Part shown: one piece after another, positions 54,197-61,698 of the stretch
Layout of the letters: each line of letters begins with the position of its first letter
Numbering within the stretch: the stretch's first letter is position 1
Assembly (NCBI GenBank): GCA_002773795.1
Contig: PFAD01000008.1
Location: forward strand, 1-61,698
Source: Chlamydiae bacterium CG10_big_fil_rev_8_21_14_0_10_42_34
GTDB lineage: Bacteria; Chlamydiota; Chlamydiia; Chlamydiales; SM23-39
DNA length: 61,698 bases
Direction of reading: 5' to 3'
The notes under the pieces: generated by a model
Databases searched by the model: none
Told to the model about the DNA's origin: nothing
The model's input: only the letters and a program-made list of their open reading frames with translations
Position numbers and translations under genes: made by a program

Positions 54197-56305
54197 CTAT
54201 CGTGATGCAGTTTGTTCTAAAGTAGCTTTATGGCTTAGTTTAATTTGGCCACGATCGTTGATATCAATCACTTTCACATCGACTTTATCGCCTTCGCGGA
54301 ACGGTGTGTCGTGGATATTTTGGATTCGTGTATTTGAGATTTCTGAAATGTGGCAAAGGCCCTCTTTTCCAGGGAATAGCTCAACAAAAAAGCCAAATTG
54401 AACAATCGAAGTGATTCGTCCATTATAGACTTTACCAATTTCTGCATCGGCAGTTAGTCCGTGGATGATCTCTTTTGCTCGAGTCATTGCATCAGGATTA
54501 TTTGAAACGATGCTGACTAGTCCTGAATCATCGATATCGATTTGAACACCAGTTTCTTCAACAATTGCTCGAATCTGCTTTCCGCCTGGGCCAATGACAA
54601 TTCCAATCTTGCTTGGTTTAATTTGAACTGTCTCAATTCTTGGAGCATAAATTGACATCTCTTTGTTTGCCTGTGGGCAAACACCGAGCATTTTCTGAAG
54701 GATATGGTGGCGTCCCTCTTTCGCTTGAGCTAGGGCTTCTCTCATAATTTTGAGAGTAATCCCTTCGACTTTGATGTCCATTTGGAATGCGGTAATCCCC
54801 TGGTCATCTCCAGTGACTTTAAAGTCCATATCACCAAGTGCGTCTTCAGCACCTAAGATATCAGATAAGATGGCGTGCTGATCTCCTTCGAGGATAAGTC
54901 CCATTGCAATTCCTGATACAGGGCGTTTAATCGGTACGCCAGCATCCATCATAGCAAGACAGCCGCCGCAAACAGAGGCCATTGAAGAGGAACCATTTGA
55001 TTCTGTGATGTTTGACTCAAGACGGATCACGTACGGAAATTCTTCTTGATCTGGCAAGATAGCGCTCAAGGCTCTTTCTGCAAGCTTTCCGTGTCCAATT
55101 TCTCTGCGCCCTGGTGTTCCCATTCGACCTACTTCGCCCACTGAAAATGGAGGGAAGAAGTACTGAAGATAGAACCTTTGAGCTCCTTCTCCATGAAGGT
55201 CTTCAAAGCGCTGGGCTGTGTTATCACCACCTAAGGTACAAACAGCGAGTGCTTGGGTTTCTCCGCGGGTGAAAAGTGAGCTTCCATGTGTGCGTGGCAA
55301 TAAGGACTGTTCGATATCTATAGTACGGATATCTTTAAGGCCTCTTCCATCGATCCTCTTTTTCTCCTCAAGAACCATTTTGCGCATGAGAGATGATTGG
55401 AGGTTTTTGTAGGTGAAAAGGACGTCTACTTTATTGTACTTCGGCTCTTCGCCTTCTGGGAATAGAGTTGTAAGGACCGTCTGCTTAATTTCAGCTAAGG
55501 TCACTTCTCTTTCTTGTTTTGAGGAGATTCTGAGCGCGGATTCGATCAAGGTGCTCGCTGCTGCGTGAACGGCTGTGCGAACTTCTTGAGGGATTTTACG
55601 TAGAGTATCTAGTTTTTTAGGTTTGCCGATTTTATCCTGCCATGATTTGAGCTGGTGGCAGATCTCTTTAATCGCTTTTTGACCCATTTCGATCGCTTCG
55701 ATCACTTGCTCTTCTGTTAAAAAGTCGCAAAATCCTTCGATCATTAAAATTGCATCTTCGGTTCCGCCTAAAACGAGGTCGAGTTTTGACTGTTTCATCT
55801 CTTCATAGTTTGGATTCACGACGAATTGGTCATTGATCATTCCCATGCGGACAGCGCCGATTGGTTTTACGAGGGGGATGTCTGAAATAACGAGAGCCGC
55901 AGAAGTTGCGCAAATAGCTAAAACGTCTGGTTGATGTAGTCCATCAAAAGAAAATACGTATGAGAGGAGCTGTACTTCATTATAGTAGCCGTCTTCGAAC
56001 ATAGGGCGCATGGTTCGGTCGATAAAGCGAGAGGCTAAAATTTCTCTTTCTGAGGGGCGTCCTTCACGTTTAATAAAGCCGCTGGCGGTTCTTCCTACAG
56101 ATGAATATTTTTCTTGATAGTCAACCCTTAAAGGGAAAAAATCAATTTCTGCACTTGCTGTCGCGCTTGCACAGGCTGAGGCAAATACGACCGTATCTCC
56201 GCAGTGGAGCATCACAGATCCATTAGCTTGGCGGGCGATTTTACCAGTTTCAAATTTTAAAGTTTTATTTCCGACGTTGACAGTCAAGGTTTCAGAACGA
56301 TTCAT
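54197..56305 (-). CDS. pnp: Polyribonucleotide nucleotidyltransferase
   Basis: A 702-residue PNPase: two RNase PH domains, an alpha-helical linker, a KH domain (VIGPGGKQIRAIVEETG) and an S1 domain (GRITSIVQFGFFVELFPG). It degrades RNA by phosphorolysis. FASACASATASAEIDFFPL is a standard first-core motif. The pnp-rpsO neighbourhood is the usual one, and a hairpin between the two genes resembles the RNase III site controlling pnp in enterobacteria. It heads directly into aspS. Confidence 0.97.
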   Translation of the reverse strand: MNRSETLTVNVGNKTLKFETGKIARQANGSVMLHCGDTVVFASACASATASAEIDFFPLRVDYQEKYSSVGRTASGFIKREGRPSEREILASRFIDRTMRPMFEDGYYNEVQLLSYVFSFDGLHQPDVLAICATSAALVISDIPLVKPIGAVRMGMINDQFVVNPNYEEMKQSKLDLVLGGTEDAILMIEGFCDFLTEEQVIEAIEMGQKAIKEICHQLKSWQDKIGKPKKLDTLRKIPQEVRTAVHAAASTLIESALRISSKQEREVTLAEIKQTVLTTLFPEGEEPKYNKVDVLFTYKNLQSSLMRKMVLEEKKRIDGRGLKDIRTIDIEQSLLPRTHGSSLFTRGETQALAVCTLGGDNTAQRFEDLHGEGAQRFYLQYFFPPFSVGEVGRMGTPGRREIGHGKLAERALSAILPDQEEFPYVIRLESNITESNGSSSMASVCGGCLAMMDAGVPIKRPVSGIAMGLILEGDQHAILSDILGAEDALGDMDFKVTGDDQGITAFQMDIKVEGITLKIMREALAQAKEGRHHILQKMLGVCPQANKEMSIYAPRIETVQIKPSKIGIVIGPGGKQIRAIVEETGVQIDIDDSGLVSIVSNNPDAMTRAKEIIHGLTADAEIGKVYNGRITSIVQFGFFVELFPGKEGLCHISEISNTRIQNIHDTPFREGDKVDVKVIDINDRGQIKLSHKATLEQTASR

Positions 56306-56397
56306 CTACTATTTCTCCATTATGTAAGGATAAAAAGGTAAAGGATGAACGCTTAAAAGGCAAGAGGGATAGGGCTTTATCTATGAAGGGGAGTTAT

Positions 56398-56416
56398 GAG
56401 GGGCGAAATGCCCCTC
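56398..56416 (-). promoter_or_regulatory. Hairpin between rpsO and pnp
   Basis: GAGGGGC and GCCCCTC form a 7-bp stem with an ATTTC loop on the minus strand; no T-run follows in that direction. It may be a processing or attenuation site rather than a full terminator. Confidence 0.5.
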
Positions 56417-56422
56417 AAAAAA

Positions 56423-56692
56423 TTATTTTCTCAAGTTCAAGCGAACAATCAAATTTTGATAACGCTTTGTATCCGTTGAATTGAGATAATCTAACAGCTT
56501 GCGTCTTTGTCCGACGAGTTTAAGTAAGGCTAATCGAGAGCTATGGTCTTTCGGCGCTAGCTTCAAATGCTCAGTGAGTTCAGCAATCCTTTCAGTTAGT
56601 ATCGCGATCTGAACATCGGCAGACCCGGTGTCCTTCTCGTGTAACTGAAATTTTTTGGTGATCTCTTCCTTGGTACCTTTATCTAATGACAT
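56423..56692 (-). CDS. rpsO: Ribosomal protein uS15
   Basis: An 89-residue S15. The family signature [20 protein letters not shown] and [18 protein letters not shown] are intact. It lies ahead of pnp in the same transcript, as in most bacteria. Confidence 0.98.
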   Translation of the reverse strand: MSLDKGTKEEITKKFQLHEKDTGSADVQIAILTERIAELTEHLKLAPKDHSSRLALLKLVGQRRKLLDYLNSTDTKRYQNLIVRLNLRK

Positions 56693-56837
56693 GGAAGAAG
56701 TTCTCCGAGTTCTATGGGTTCATTTGTAGCCTACATTCTACCGGATTTTGATTAAAGGAGCAATCCTTCTCGATTTTTCTCTTGAGAAATGCCATTTTTT
56801 TGCTATGATTTCAAAAAAAATTAACCAAAAGTGGCAT

Positions 56838-57479
56838 ATGGAAAATCAATTTCTATCTTTACAGAACTGGACTCAAGAAATCTTGACTATGATTAAAAAA
56901 GACATTAAAACAGACCATCTTCCTTCTGATCCTGTTTTTTACCGTACATACTTTGGCAATCGCCCTCAGAACCGCTTGAGTACAGAAGAGATCTTTGCTG
57001 CCTATGAAAAAGAGCTTCTTTTGGGAAATCAAGATTTAGCTGATTGGGTTGTGAATCGATGGGTATTTAAGCATGGAGACCTATATAAGCATTTTGCAGA
57101 TGGTCTATCTAGAGTAAATCCAAACTTCGACGAAATCAAAGAACTCACTGTTGAAGAGAGCAACCAAATTTTGAAAGGCGCGGCCGAATCTTTTGGTGCA
57201 ATCCCAACGTATCTTTTCTCACTATTAAATGGTGTTGTCTTCCCTAAAACGGTCCTAGATTCTCTACGCAAAGGGGCGGAAGAGGCAAAATCGGCACAAA
57301 TCATCCAAGAAAAGGAAGATGAGGAAAAGCAAAGTTTAGAGAAAGTCTTGGCTGCGCATAAAAGAGAAGTGGCTCGTCTTAATGATAAGATTGAAGGTGT
57401 TCAGAAAAAATATACAAAAGATACTGAATCTCTTAAAAAACAGATCAAATCTCTACAGCAAAAGCTTGTCAAATGCTAG
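56838..57479 (+). CDS. Coiled-coil protein of unknown function
   Basis: A 213-residue protein. I prefer the ATG at 56838 to the frame beginning at 56748. The first 140 residues are mostly helical (TYFGNRPQNRLSTEEIFAAY, WVVNRWVFKHGDLYKHFADG), and the last 70 form a strong coiled coil with heptads (VLAAHKREVARLNDKIEGV). Family not recognised. It overlaps tadA by 7 bp, in the same frame region where Chlamydia places tadA after rpsO; an operon function with tRNA editing is not suggested. Confidence 0.75.
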   Translation: MENQFLSLQNWTQEILTMIKKDIKTDHLPSDPVFYRTYFGNRPQNRLSTEEIFAAYEKELLLGNQDLADWVVNRWVFKHGDLYKHFADGLSRVNPNFDEIKELTVEESNQILKGAAESFGAIPTYLFSLLNGVVFPKTVLDSLRKGAEEAKSAQIIQEKEDEEKQSLEKVLAAHKREVARLNDKIEGVQKKYTKDTESLKKQIKSLQQKLVKC

Positions 57480-57946
57480 ACGAACAGTTTATGAGAGAGG
57501 CGCTCAAAGAGGCGCAAAAAGCATTTGATCGCGACGAAGTGCCAGTTGGGGCTGTCCTTGTTCACAATAATAGGGTGATTGCAAGGGGCTATAATCAAGT
57601 TGAGCTTTTGCAAGACGCAACAGCCCACGCTGAGATGGTTTGTTTGTCCGCGGGTGCTGAGAGTATAGGGAACTGGCGCCTTACAGACACTACCCTATAT
57701 TGTACACTTGAGCCATGCTGTATGTGTGCCGGGGCTCTTTTGGCATCGCGCGTTACAAGACTTGTTTGGGGAGCGCCCGACCTTCGCGTTGGCGCCAATG
57801 GGAGCTGGATCGATCTTTTCAGTAACCAGCATCCCATGCATACCCTTGAAATCACCAAGGGCGTTTTGGAGGCAGAATCGGCTGAGCTTATGAGGAGTTT
57901 TTTCCAAAAACAGAGGAATAAAAAAAATGACTTATCTTCTCGATGA
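57473..57946 (+). CDS. tadA: tRNA-specific adenosine deaminase
   Basis: A 157-residue TadA that makes inosine at A34 of tRNA-Arg(ACG). The zinc/catalytic motifs are HAEMVCLS (His and the proton-shuttling Glu) and PCCMCAGALL (PCxxC). Standard length. It overlaps both neighbours (7 bp and 20 bp), so the three genes form a tight operon. Confidence 0.95.
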   Translation: MLDEQFMREALKEAQKAFDRDEVPVGAVLVHNNRVIARGYNQVELLQDATAHAEMVCLSAGAESIGNWRLTDTTLYCTLEPCCMCAGALLASRVTRLVWGAPDLRVGANGSWIDLFSNQHPMHTLEITKGVLEAESAELMRSFFQKQRNKKNDLSSR

Positions 57947-58139
57947 GCTAATCGATGGGCAAAAGGGGAAAGTTTTAGCTACAGCGAAACGGATCTTGCC
58001 GGATATCACGGATGAAGATCTTTTGCAGCCCAACGATTTTCCTGAACTTGAGTTCCACCCCCACTTTCGCTATGAAGAGGGGATTTTAGATGGGTTGAGA
58101 GTGGCTAAGGCAGCTCTTCAAGCTGAATCATTGTCCTGA
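57927..58139 (+). CDS. Small conserved-type protein behind tadA
   Basis: A 70-residue acidic protein overlapping the end of tadA by 20 bp. It is predicted helical with a basic start (KGKVLATAKRILPDITDEDL) and an acidic middle (PELEFHPHFRYEEGI). In Chlamydia a small unknown gene also follows tadA, to which this may correspond. Its 3' end overlaps the convergent glycosyltransferase by 35 bp. Confidence 0.7.
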   Translation: MTYLLDELIDGQKGKVLATAKRILPDITDEDLLQPNDFPELEFHPHFRYEEGILDGLRVAKAALQAESLS

Positions 58140-58866
58140 TTACTTGCTTTCCATGAGGGCCGTGCCAGTGAAGTATTTTGCAGGCTTCCTTTTCTTCGAT
58201 TGTTCGGCTGAAGTTATAAGCTTGCGGTATCTTTTTAAATGAGATTTTTTTTTCGTTGATTAGTGCAGAAAAGACCTCTTGGTCTCCCCTTAAAACATGA
58301 TTTTTTTTCAGACAGCTTTTTGCCCACTCAACCAATATTTCGGCATTGCTCATGTAGGCAATGACTCCCGAGTTATATATTGGGTAGTTGACTCCCTTTA
58401 TTGCAGGGACCTGATCTTTTGCCATAGAAAACCTCGAAGGTTGATCTGCATAGTCAAAGAGATCTTTAATGGAGGCGCGCACTTCGCAGTCGAGATCAAT
58501 CCAAAGTGTCCTTTCATAAGGGGATTGCAGACACGCTAACGGTTTTTTGAACCATGAAGACCTGCTTTCCCAACAATGCGAGCCAAATTCATTTTCCCAA
58601 AATTGGGAAGTTTTTGGATCGATCTCATCTTTTTCTTTAACAAAGTCTGCAAAAATCCGAAGTGAAATGAGTTCCCCATTTTGCTTACACCACTGCTTTT
58701 TTTCAAAAGACATCCCAAAATCAACGAATGTAACTGGATCGTTGTTGTTTTGACGAAATTTGCGAAACCACCAGGGGAGGAGCCATTCTTGGGTCATGTC
58801 GGCTCCCACAATTACTCCATCCCCTTTTTTCAAGTTGTCTTTGCGCCATGATAAAAATCGTTCCAT
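58105..58866 (-). CDS. GT-A glycosyltransferase, GT8-like
   Basis: A 253-residue protein with a GT-A (nucleotide-diphospho-sugar transferase) fold. The metal-binding DxD is in TLWIDLDCEVR, with later YNSGVIAYMSN, GDQEVFSALI and the metal His in LHWHGPHGK; this order is that of GT8 and related retaining enzymes. It may add a sugar to an envelope lipid or host-directed molecule. It starts with ATG at 58866 (AGGA ahead), one base behind the sulfatase gene, with which it must be cotranscribed. The sugar and acceptor cannot be told. Confidence 0.8.
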   Translation of the reverse strand: MERFLSWRKDNLKKGDGVIVGADMTQEWLLPWWFRKFRQNNNDPVTFVDFGMSFEKKQWCKQNGELISLRIFADFVKEKDEIDPKTSQFWENEFGSHCWESRSSWFKKPLACLQSPYERTLWIDLDCEVRASIKDLFDYADQPSRFSMAKDQVPAIKGVNYPIYNSGVIAYMSNAEILVEWAKSCLKKNHVLRGDQEVFSALINEKKISFKKIPQAYNFSRTIEEKEACKILHWHGPHGKQVIRTMIQLEELP

Positions 58867-58867
58867 T

Positions 58868-61291
58868 TTAGAGTCCTGGGCAGTTTTGTATGCTTATTTT
58901 ACAGGTGGGCGAGATTTTTTTTAATCCGGCTTTTGTGATTTTGGGACATGAAACTAAAGTTAACTGCCTAATATTTACCCCTTCAAGAGAGTAAAGCGTT
59001 TCATCCGTTAAGTTCGGGCAGTGCGCAAAGCGCAATTCAGATAGCCAGTTTTTCTTTGATAGATTAAGGGTTTTGATATGTGGGAAGTTTTCAATGATAA
59101 CAATGTTGAGCTGCTGGTTTTTTTCGATGAGAGCATTTAAATCGCAAGAGTTGATCAAATGCCCATTTTCTATCCAAAGATAGATTAATTTATTTAGGTA
59201 AGGGGTCATGTTTTTTAGATCGGAAGAATTTGTTTTTTCAAAAGAGGCGACAAAATAATCGAGATGTGGGCAGTGACGAATAAGCTCTGCTAAAGCACCT
59301 CCATTTATGTTGTGGCAATCTTTTAAGTGAAGCGCGCTTAAAAATGAGTTTTCTTTGATTGAAATTTCACGAAGGTCATCATTTCCTTCTAGGTTAATGT
59401 ATCGAAGCTGGCTGCATTGTTTTAAAATTGCGCTAGCCCCTTCATCTGTAATGAGGGGACAATGCGATGCATTAAAAATTGTCAGGTGTGGGCAGTTTTC
59501 CCCGATCCATTTGAGACTATAGTCGGTGAAAAATAGCGAGTTGGACAAATTGAGTTCATGTAAGTTTTTGCAATTCGTTTCAAGGGTTTTGATCGAGCGA
59601 TCTGTTAGGTTTGTGGCAGAGAGATCAATGATTGGGGAAAAGGGTTTGTTTTTGTAAAAGGATTCCCATTCAAGATCTGTGATGTTAGGCGGCGCTTTGA
59701 TTTCAAATGGGATTTTTTCAAGCGCTTTTGGGGCCCAAGCGCATTTTGCGTAAATGGCTTCAACGCTTTGAAAAAATGAGCAAACGTTTGTCTTCATTTT
59801 TTCTGGGGCTTTAAGGTTGATTGTCTCGTTGGGAAGTTGATAAAATTCCTCTTTTTCTCCGAGGATCAGTTTGGACTTTCCCTCAATGCAGCCTATTTTT
59901 CTCTCTTGGCGTGGCATGGAAAAAAATACGGGAGCATCATTTTTGCGAAGAAGACTTGTCCCTACGCTGTGATGTGTTGCTTGGATGTTGAGTAGATCGA
60001 GCACTGTGGGTAAAAGATCGACTTGGCTAGCTGGTGCATCGATGCGTGTTTGTTTTGCTCCGAGTATCAAGAGTGGGATGTGGATGTTTTCTTCATAGAG
60101 ATCATTGTGAAAGCCTCTTTGAGAGCCTTTTTCTCCAAGCATTTGACCGTGATCACCCATAATAAATAGAACAGAGTTTTCGTAAAGGGGTGTCTTTTTT
60201 AGTTTTTCGATGAACTTTCCTAAGCAGTAGTCGGAGTAGGCAAAGGTTTGTAAAAATCGTCTTGTGGTCTCATCCGATTCACCCTCAATATTCATTTCGA
60301 TGGGCGATTCCCAAGGATGGTGGTTGGATATGGTAAAAAGGGACAAAAATGTGGGGGCACTTTGTTTTAAAAGCCAGTCGGCTGAAAAATTGAGCAGTGT
60401 TTCGTCTGTAATTCCCCAGCTTGTTTTGTCATGATCGGGGAAATTTTCTCTTCCCAAAATGGTGTCGAAGCCATGTTTACTACAAAAGGGGTAGGTCCAA
60501 TCAAATGCAGCGGACCCTCCTTGAATAAGGGCAGTGTTGTAGCCTTGCTCTTTTAAGATTGAGGGAAGGCCGATCATTGGGACCGAGCAAAATGGATGTA
60601 GGCTCATTGTTTTTAGATGGGCAGGTATCCCAAATAAAGATGAGATTAAAGCCCGATAGGTCTGAAGACCATTTGCATAAAATTGGGTAAAAAGAGCTCC
60701 CTCTTTTGCGAGAGCATCAAAGGAAGGGGATGCTTTTGTTGTAGCTCCCAAACACCCTACATTTTTGGCTCTAAAGGATTCTAGAAAAAGAAAAATAACG
60801 TGAGGTTTAGTGGGAGCTGTAATTTCAACTTGTTTTGCCCCTCTATATTGGGTTGTTTTTCGAAGGAGAGGGTAGATGGGGGAGAGGCCCTTTGAAACTT
60901 CCAGCGGAAACTTCCATTCGTAATTCGGTGCGGATATTTGTTTTTTTGGAAGGCGAATTTGGGCGAGTGCCGAAATGATTGTAAGAGGAAGCCAGCAGAT
61001 TAAAAGGGGCTTTATGAGGAAAAATGAAAGAGCGAAGAGGGGAAGGGTGAGGGCTAATGTCCGCTTGAGTGATATCGAGCGGATCGAATCTGCGAAACTA
61101 TCTAGATGAGGGGCGAATCTAAGGAGTTGGAGTGTGAAGGGGATTTGAAGTCGTGTTTTGCAAAACCATTCGAGCCAAGCATAGGTAAAAATAAGGGGCC
61201 AAAGAGCGTGTGCAAGGAGCGAATATTTGGGGAAAAGTGAAAAAAGGAGTAAGTATGAGGAAACGACAAAGGCGATCTTGAGGTAGTTCAT
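58868..61291 (-). CDS. LTA-synthase-type sulfatase with C-terminal leucine-rich repeats
   Basis: An 807-residue protein in three parts. Residues 1-115: four to five membrane helices. Residues about 160-450: a sulfatase/phosphoglycerol-transferase domain facing the periplasm, with metal ligand E171 (FLESF), the likely nucleophile T211 (NGLQTYRAL) and the metal site GDHG (379-382), as in LtaS/MdoB and phosphoethanolamine transferases. Residues about 553-807: leucine-rich repeats of the cysteine-containing (F-box/LRR) kind, with units like LHELNLSNSLFFTDYSL and LRYINLEGNDDL. An LRR on such an enzyme is unusual. The upstream ribosome site is weak. It is followed by the GT8-like gene. Confidence 0.85.
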   Translation of the reverse strand: MNYLKIAFVVSSYLLLFSLFPKYSLLAHALWPLIFTYAWLEWFCKTRLQIPFTLQLLRFAPHLDSFADSIRSISLKRTLALTLPLFALSFFLIKPLLICWLPLTIISALAQIRLPKKQISAPNYEWKFPLEVSKGLSPIYPLLRKTTQYRGAKQVEITAPTKPHVIFLFLESFRAKNVGCLGATTKASPSFDALAKEGALFTQFYANGLQTYRALISSLFGIPAHLKTMSLHPFCSVPMIGLPSILKEQGYNTALIQGGSAAFDWTYPFCSKHGFDTILGRENFPDHDKTSWGITDETLLNFSADWLLKQSAPTFLSLFTISNHHPWESPIEMNIEGESDETTRRFLQTFAYSDYCLGKFIEKLKKTPLYENSVLFIMGDHGQMLGEKGSQRGFHNDLYEENIHIPLLILGAKQTRIDAPASQVDLLPTVLDLLNIQATHHSVGTSLLRKNDAPVFFSMPRQERKIGCIEGKSKLILGEKEEFYQLPNETINLKAPEKMKTNVCSFFQSVEAIYAKCAWAPKALEKIPFEIKAPPNITDLEWESFYKNKPFSPIIDLSATNLTDRSIKTLETNCKNLHELNLSNSLFFTDYSLKWIGENCPHLTIFNASHCPLITDEGASAILKQCSQLRYINLEGNDDLREISIKENSFLSALHLKDCHNINGGALAELIRHCPHLDYFVASFEKTNSSDLKNMTPYLNKLIYLWIENGHLINSCDLNALIEKNQQLNIVIIENFPHIKTLNLSKKNWLSELRFAHCPNLTDETLYSLEGVNIRQLTLVSCPKITKAGLKKISPTCKISIQNCPGL

Positions 61292-61305
61292 GTTGCCGCT
61301 TCGTT

Positions 61306-61698
61306 TTATTTTTTCCTCTCAGAAATTTCCTTCATCCGCTTTTTTTCTTCAGGGCTTAAGCTCTCTTTTCCCCTCGTTGAAATTTTTTCAAGCATTGCAT
61401 CCATGAATTGGTCGTCATTAAGGACAGGGGATCCCGATTTAATATCAAAAATCTTAGTGCGCTGCTTGGGTTGTTTGACCTTTTTTTCAAAAAGAGACAA
61501 AAATCTTCTTTCAAAGGGGTGTAAAATTGGAAATGGACCCAATTGTTTCCAGACAATTAGCGTGAAAAGGTAACTGTAGAGGATGCTTGCTGTAAGGCTA
61601 ATTGCACCAACCCAGTAGTGAGAAGAAATATTTACAAAAAGGGTAAAAGCGATCAGCCCGACAACGAGCCACTGAGCTTTGAAAGGGATCGTAAAGAA
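61306..61698 (-). CDS. Membrane protein, C-terminal part (cut by the window edge)
   Basis: The frame is open to the edge of the window, so the gene starts beyond it. About 130 residues are visible: two to three hydrophobic helices (AQWLVVGLIAFTLFV, GAISLTASILYSYLFTLIV) and a charged cytosolic tail with SPEEKKRMKEISERKK. The last helix followed by a basic tail recalls the end of rhomboid-family proteins, but no catalytic residue is in view. Ordinary ATG at 61542 is internal. It ends 14 bp before the sulfatase. Confidence 0.6.
   Translation of the reverse strand, partial: FFTIPFKAQWLVVGLIAFTLFVNISSHYWVGAISLTASILYSYLFTLIVWKQLGPFPILHPFERRFLSLFEKKVKQPKQRTKIFDIKSGSPVLNDDQFMDAMLEKISTRGKESLSPEEKKRMKEISERKK

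Overview
The window looks like the chromosome of an environmental (Parachlamydiales-type) member of the Chlamydiota, not of the animal-pathogen family Chlamydiaceae. The grounds are: (i) recognisable chlamydial neighbourhoods (a PhnP-like MBL hydrolase overlapping hflX; lptF/lptG next to tilS and ftsH; pnp, rpsO and tadA in series; glgB behind a chlamydial-type unknown gene); (ii) a roughly 910-residue FtsH; (iii) a Cys-rich outer-membrane barrel protein; (iv) a citrate synthase, which Chlamydiaceae lack; and (v) eukaryote-like effector genes (RING, F-box, ankyrin-like, LRR). I cannot name the genus.

Layout. 1-1.5 kb: degenerate direct repeats, a partial gene duplication and a candidate structured RNA with its own terminator, little coding. 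1.5-10.7 kb: small membrane proteins, a DMT transporter, a queuine salvage pair (yhhQ-tgt), a TIGR04255 protein with malate dehydrogenase, a RING protein, citrate synthase and proline iminopeptidase. 10.7-19 kb: an accessory block with a stop-interrupted RING/ankyrin-like gene and a three-gene RHS cassette (1775-residue RHS protein, secreted protein, frameshifted membrane protein). 19-29.5 kb: housekeeping genes (FAD oxidoreductase, phnP-like/hflX, marC, mtaB, glgB) and two tandem small paralogs. 29.5-33.3 kb: two tandem F-box/ankyrin-like effector candidates plus a third helical-repeat protein. 33.5-48 kb: ligA, Cys-rich porin, M50-like protease, miaB, rplM-rpsI, thioesterase, methyltransferase, M32 carboxypeptidase, a divergent kinase-like protein coupled to lptG/lptF, and tilS. 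48-58 kb: ftsH, a CIRCE-controlled hsp20, an M48-like protease, an archaeal-type AspRS fused to a YbaK-like editing domain, pnp, rpsO and tadA. 58-61.7 kb: a GT8-like glycosyltransferase and an LTA-synthase-type sulfatase carrying a C-terminal LRR domain, then a membrane protein cut by the window edge.

How genes work together. Overlapping ATGA or TAATG junctions tie several pairs into operons: yhhQ-tgt (queuine import and use), gltA-pip, mtaB-unknown-glgB, lptF-lptG-kinase-like, M32-methyltransferase, and the RHS cassette. The features I consider least explained are the AspRS-YbaK fusion, the sulfatase-LRR fusion, the kinase-like protein behind lptFG, the RHS protein with a chlamydial hydrolase-like tip, and the RING and F-box effector sets. 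All calls are from reading the sequence only; no database search was run.
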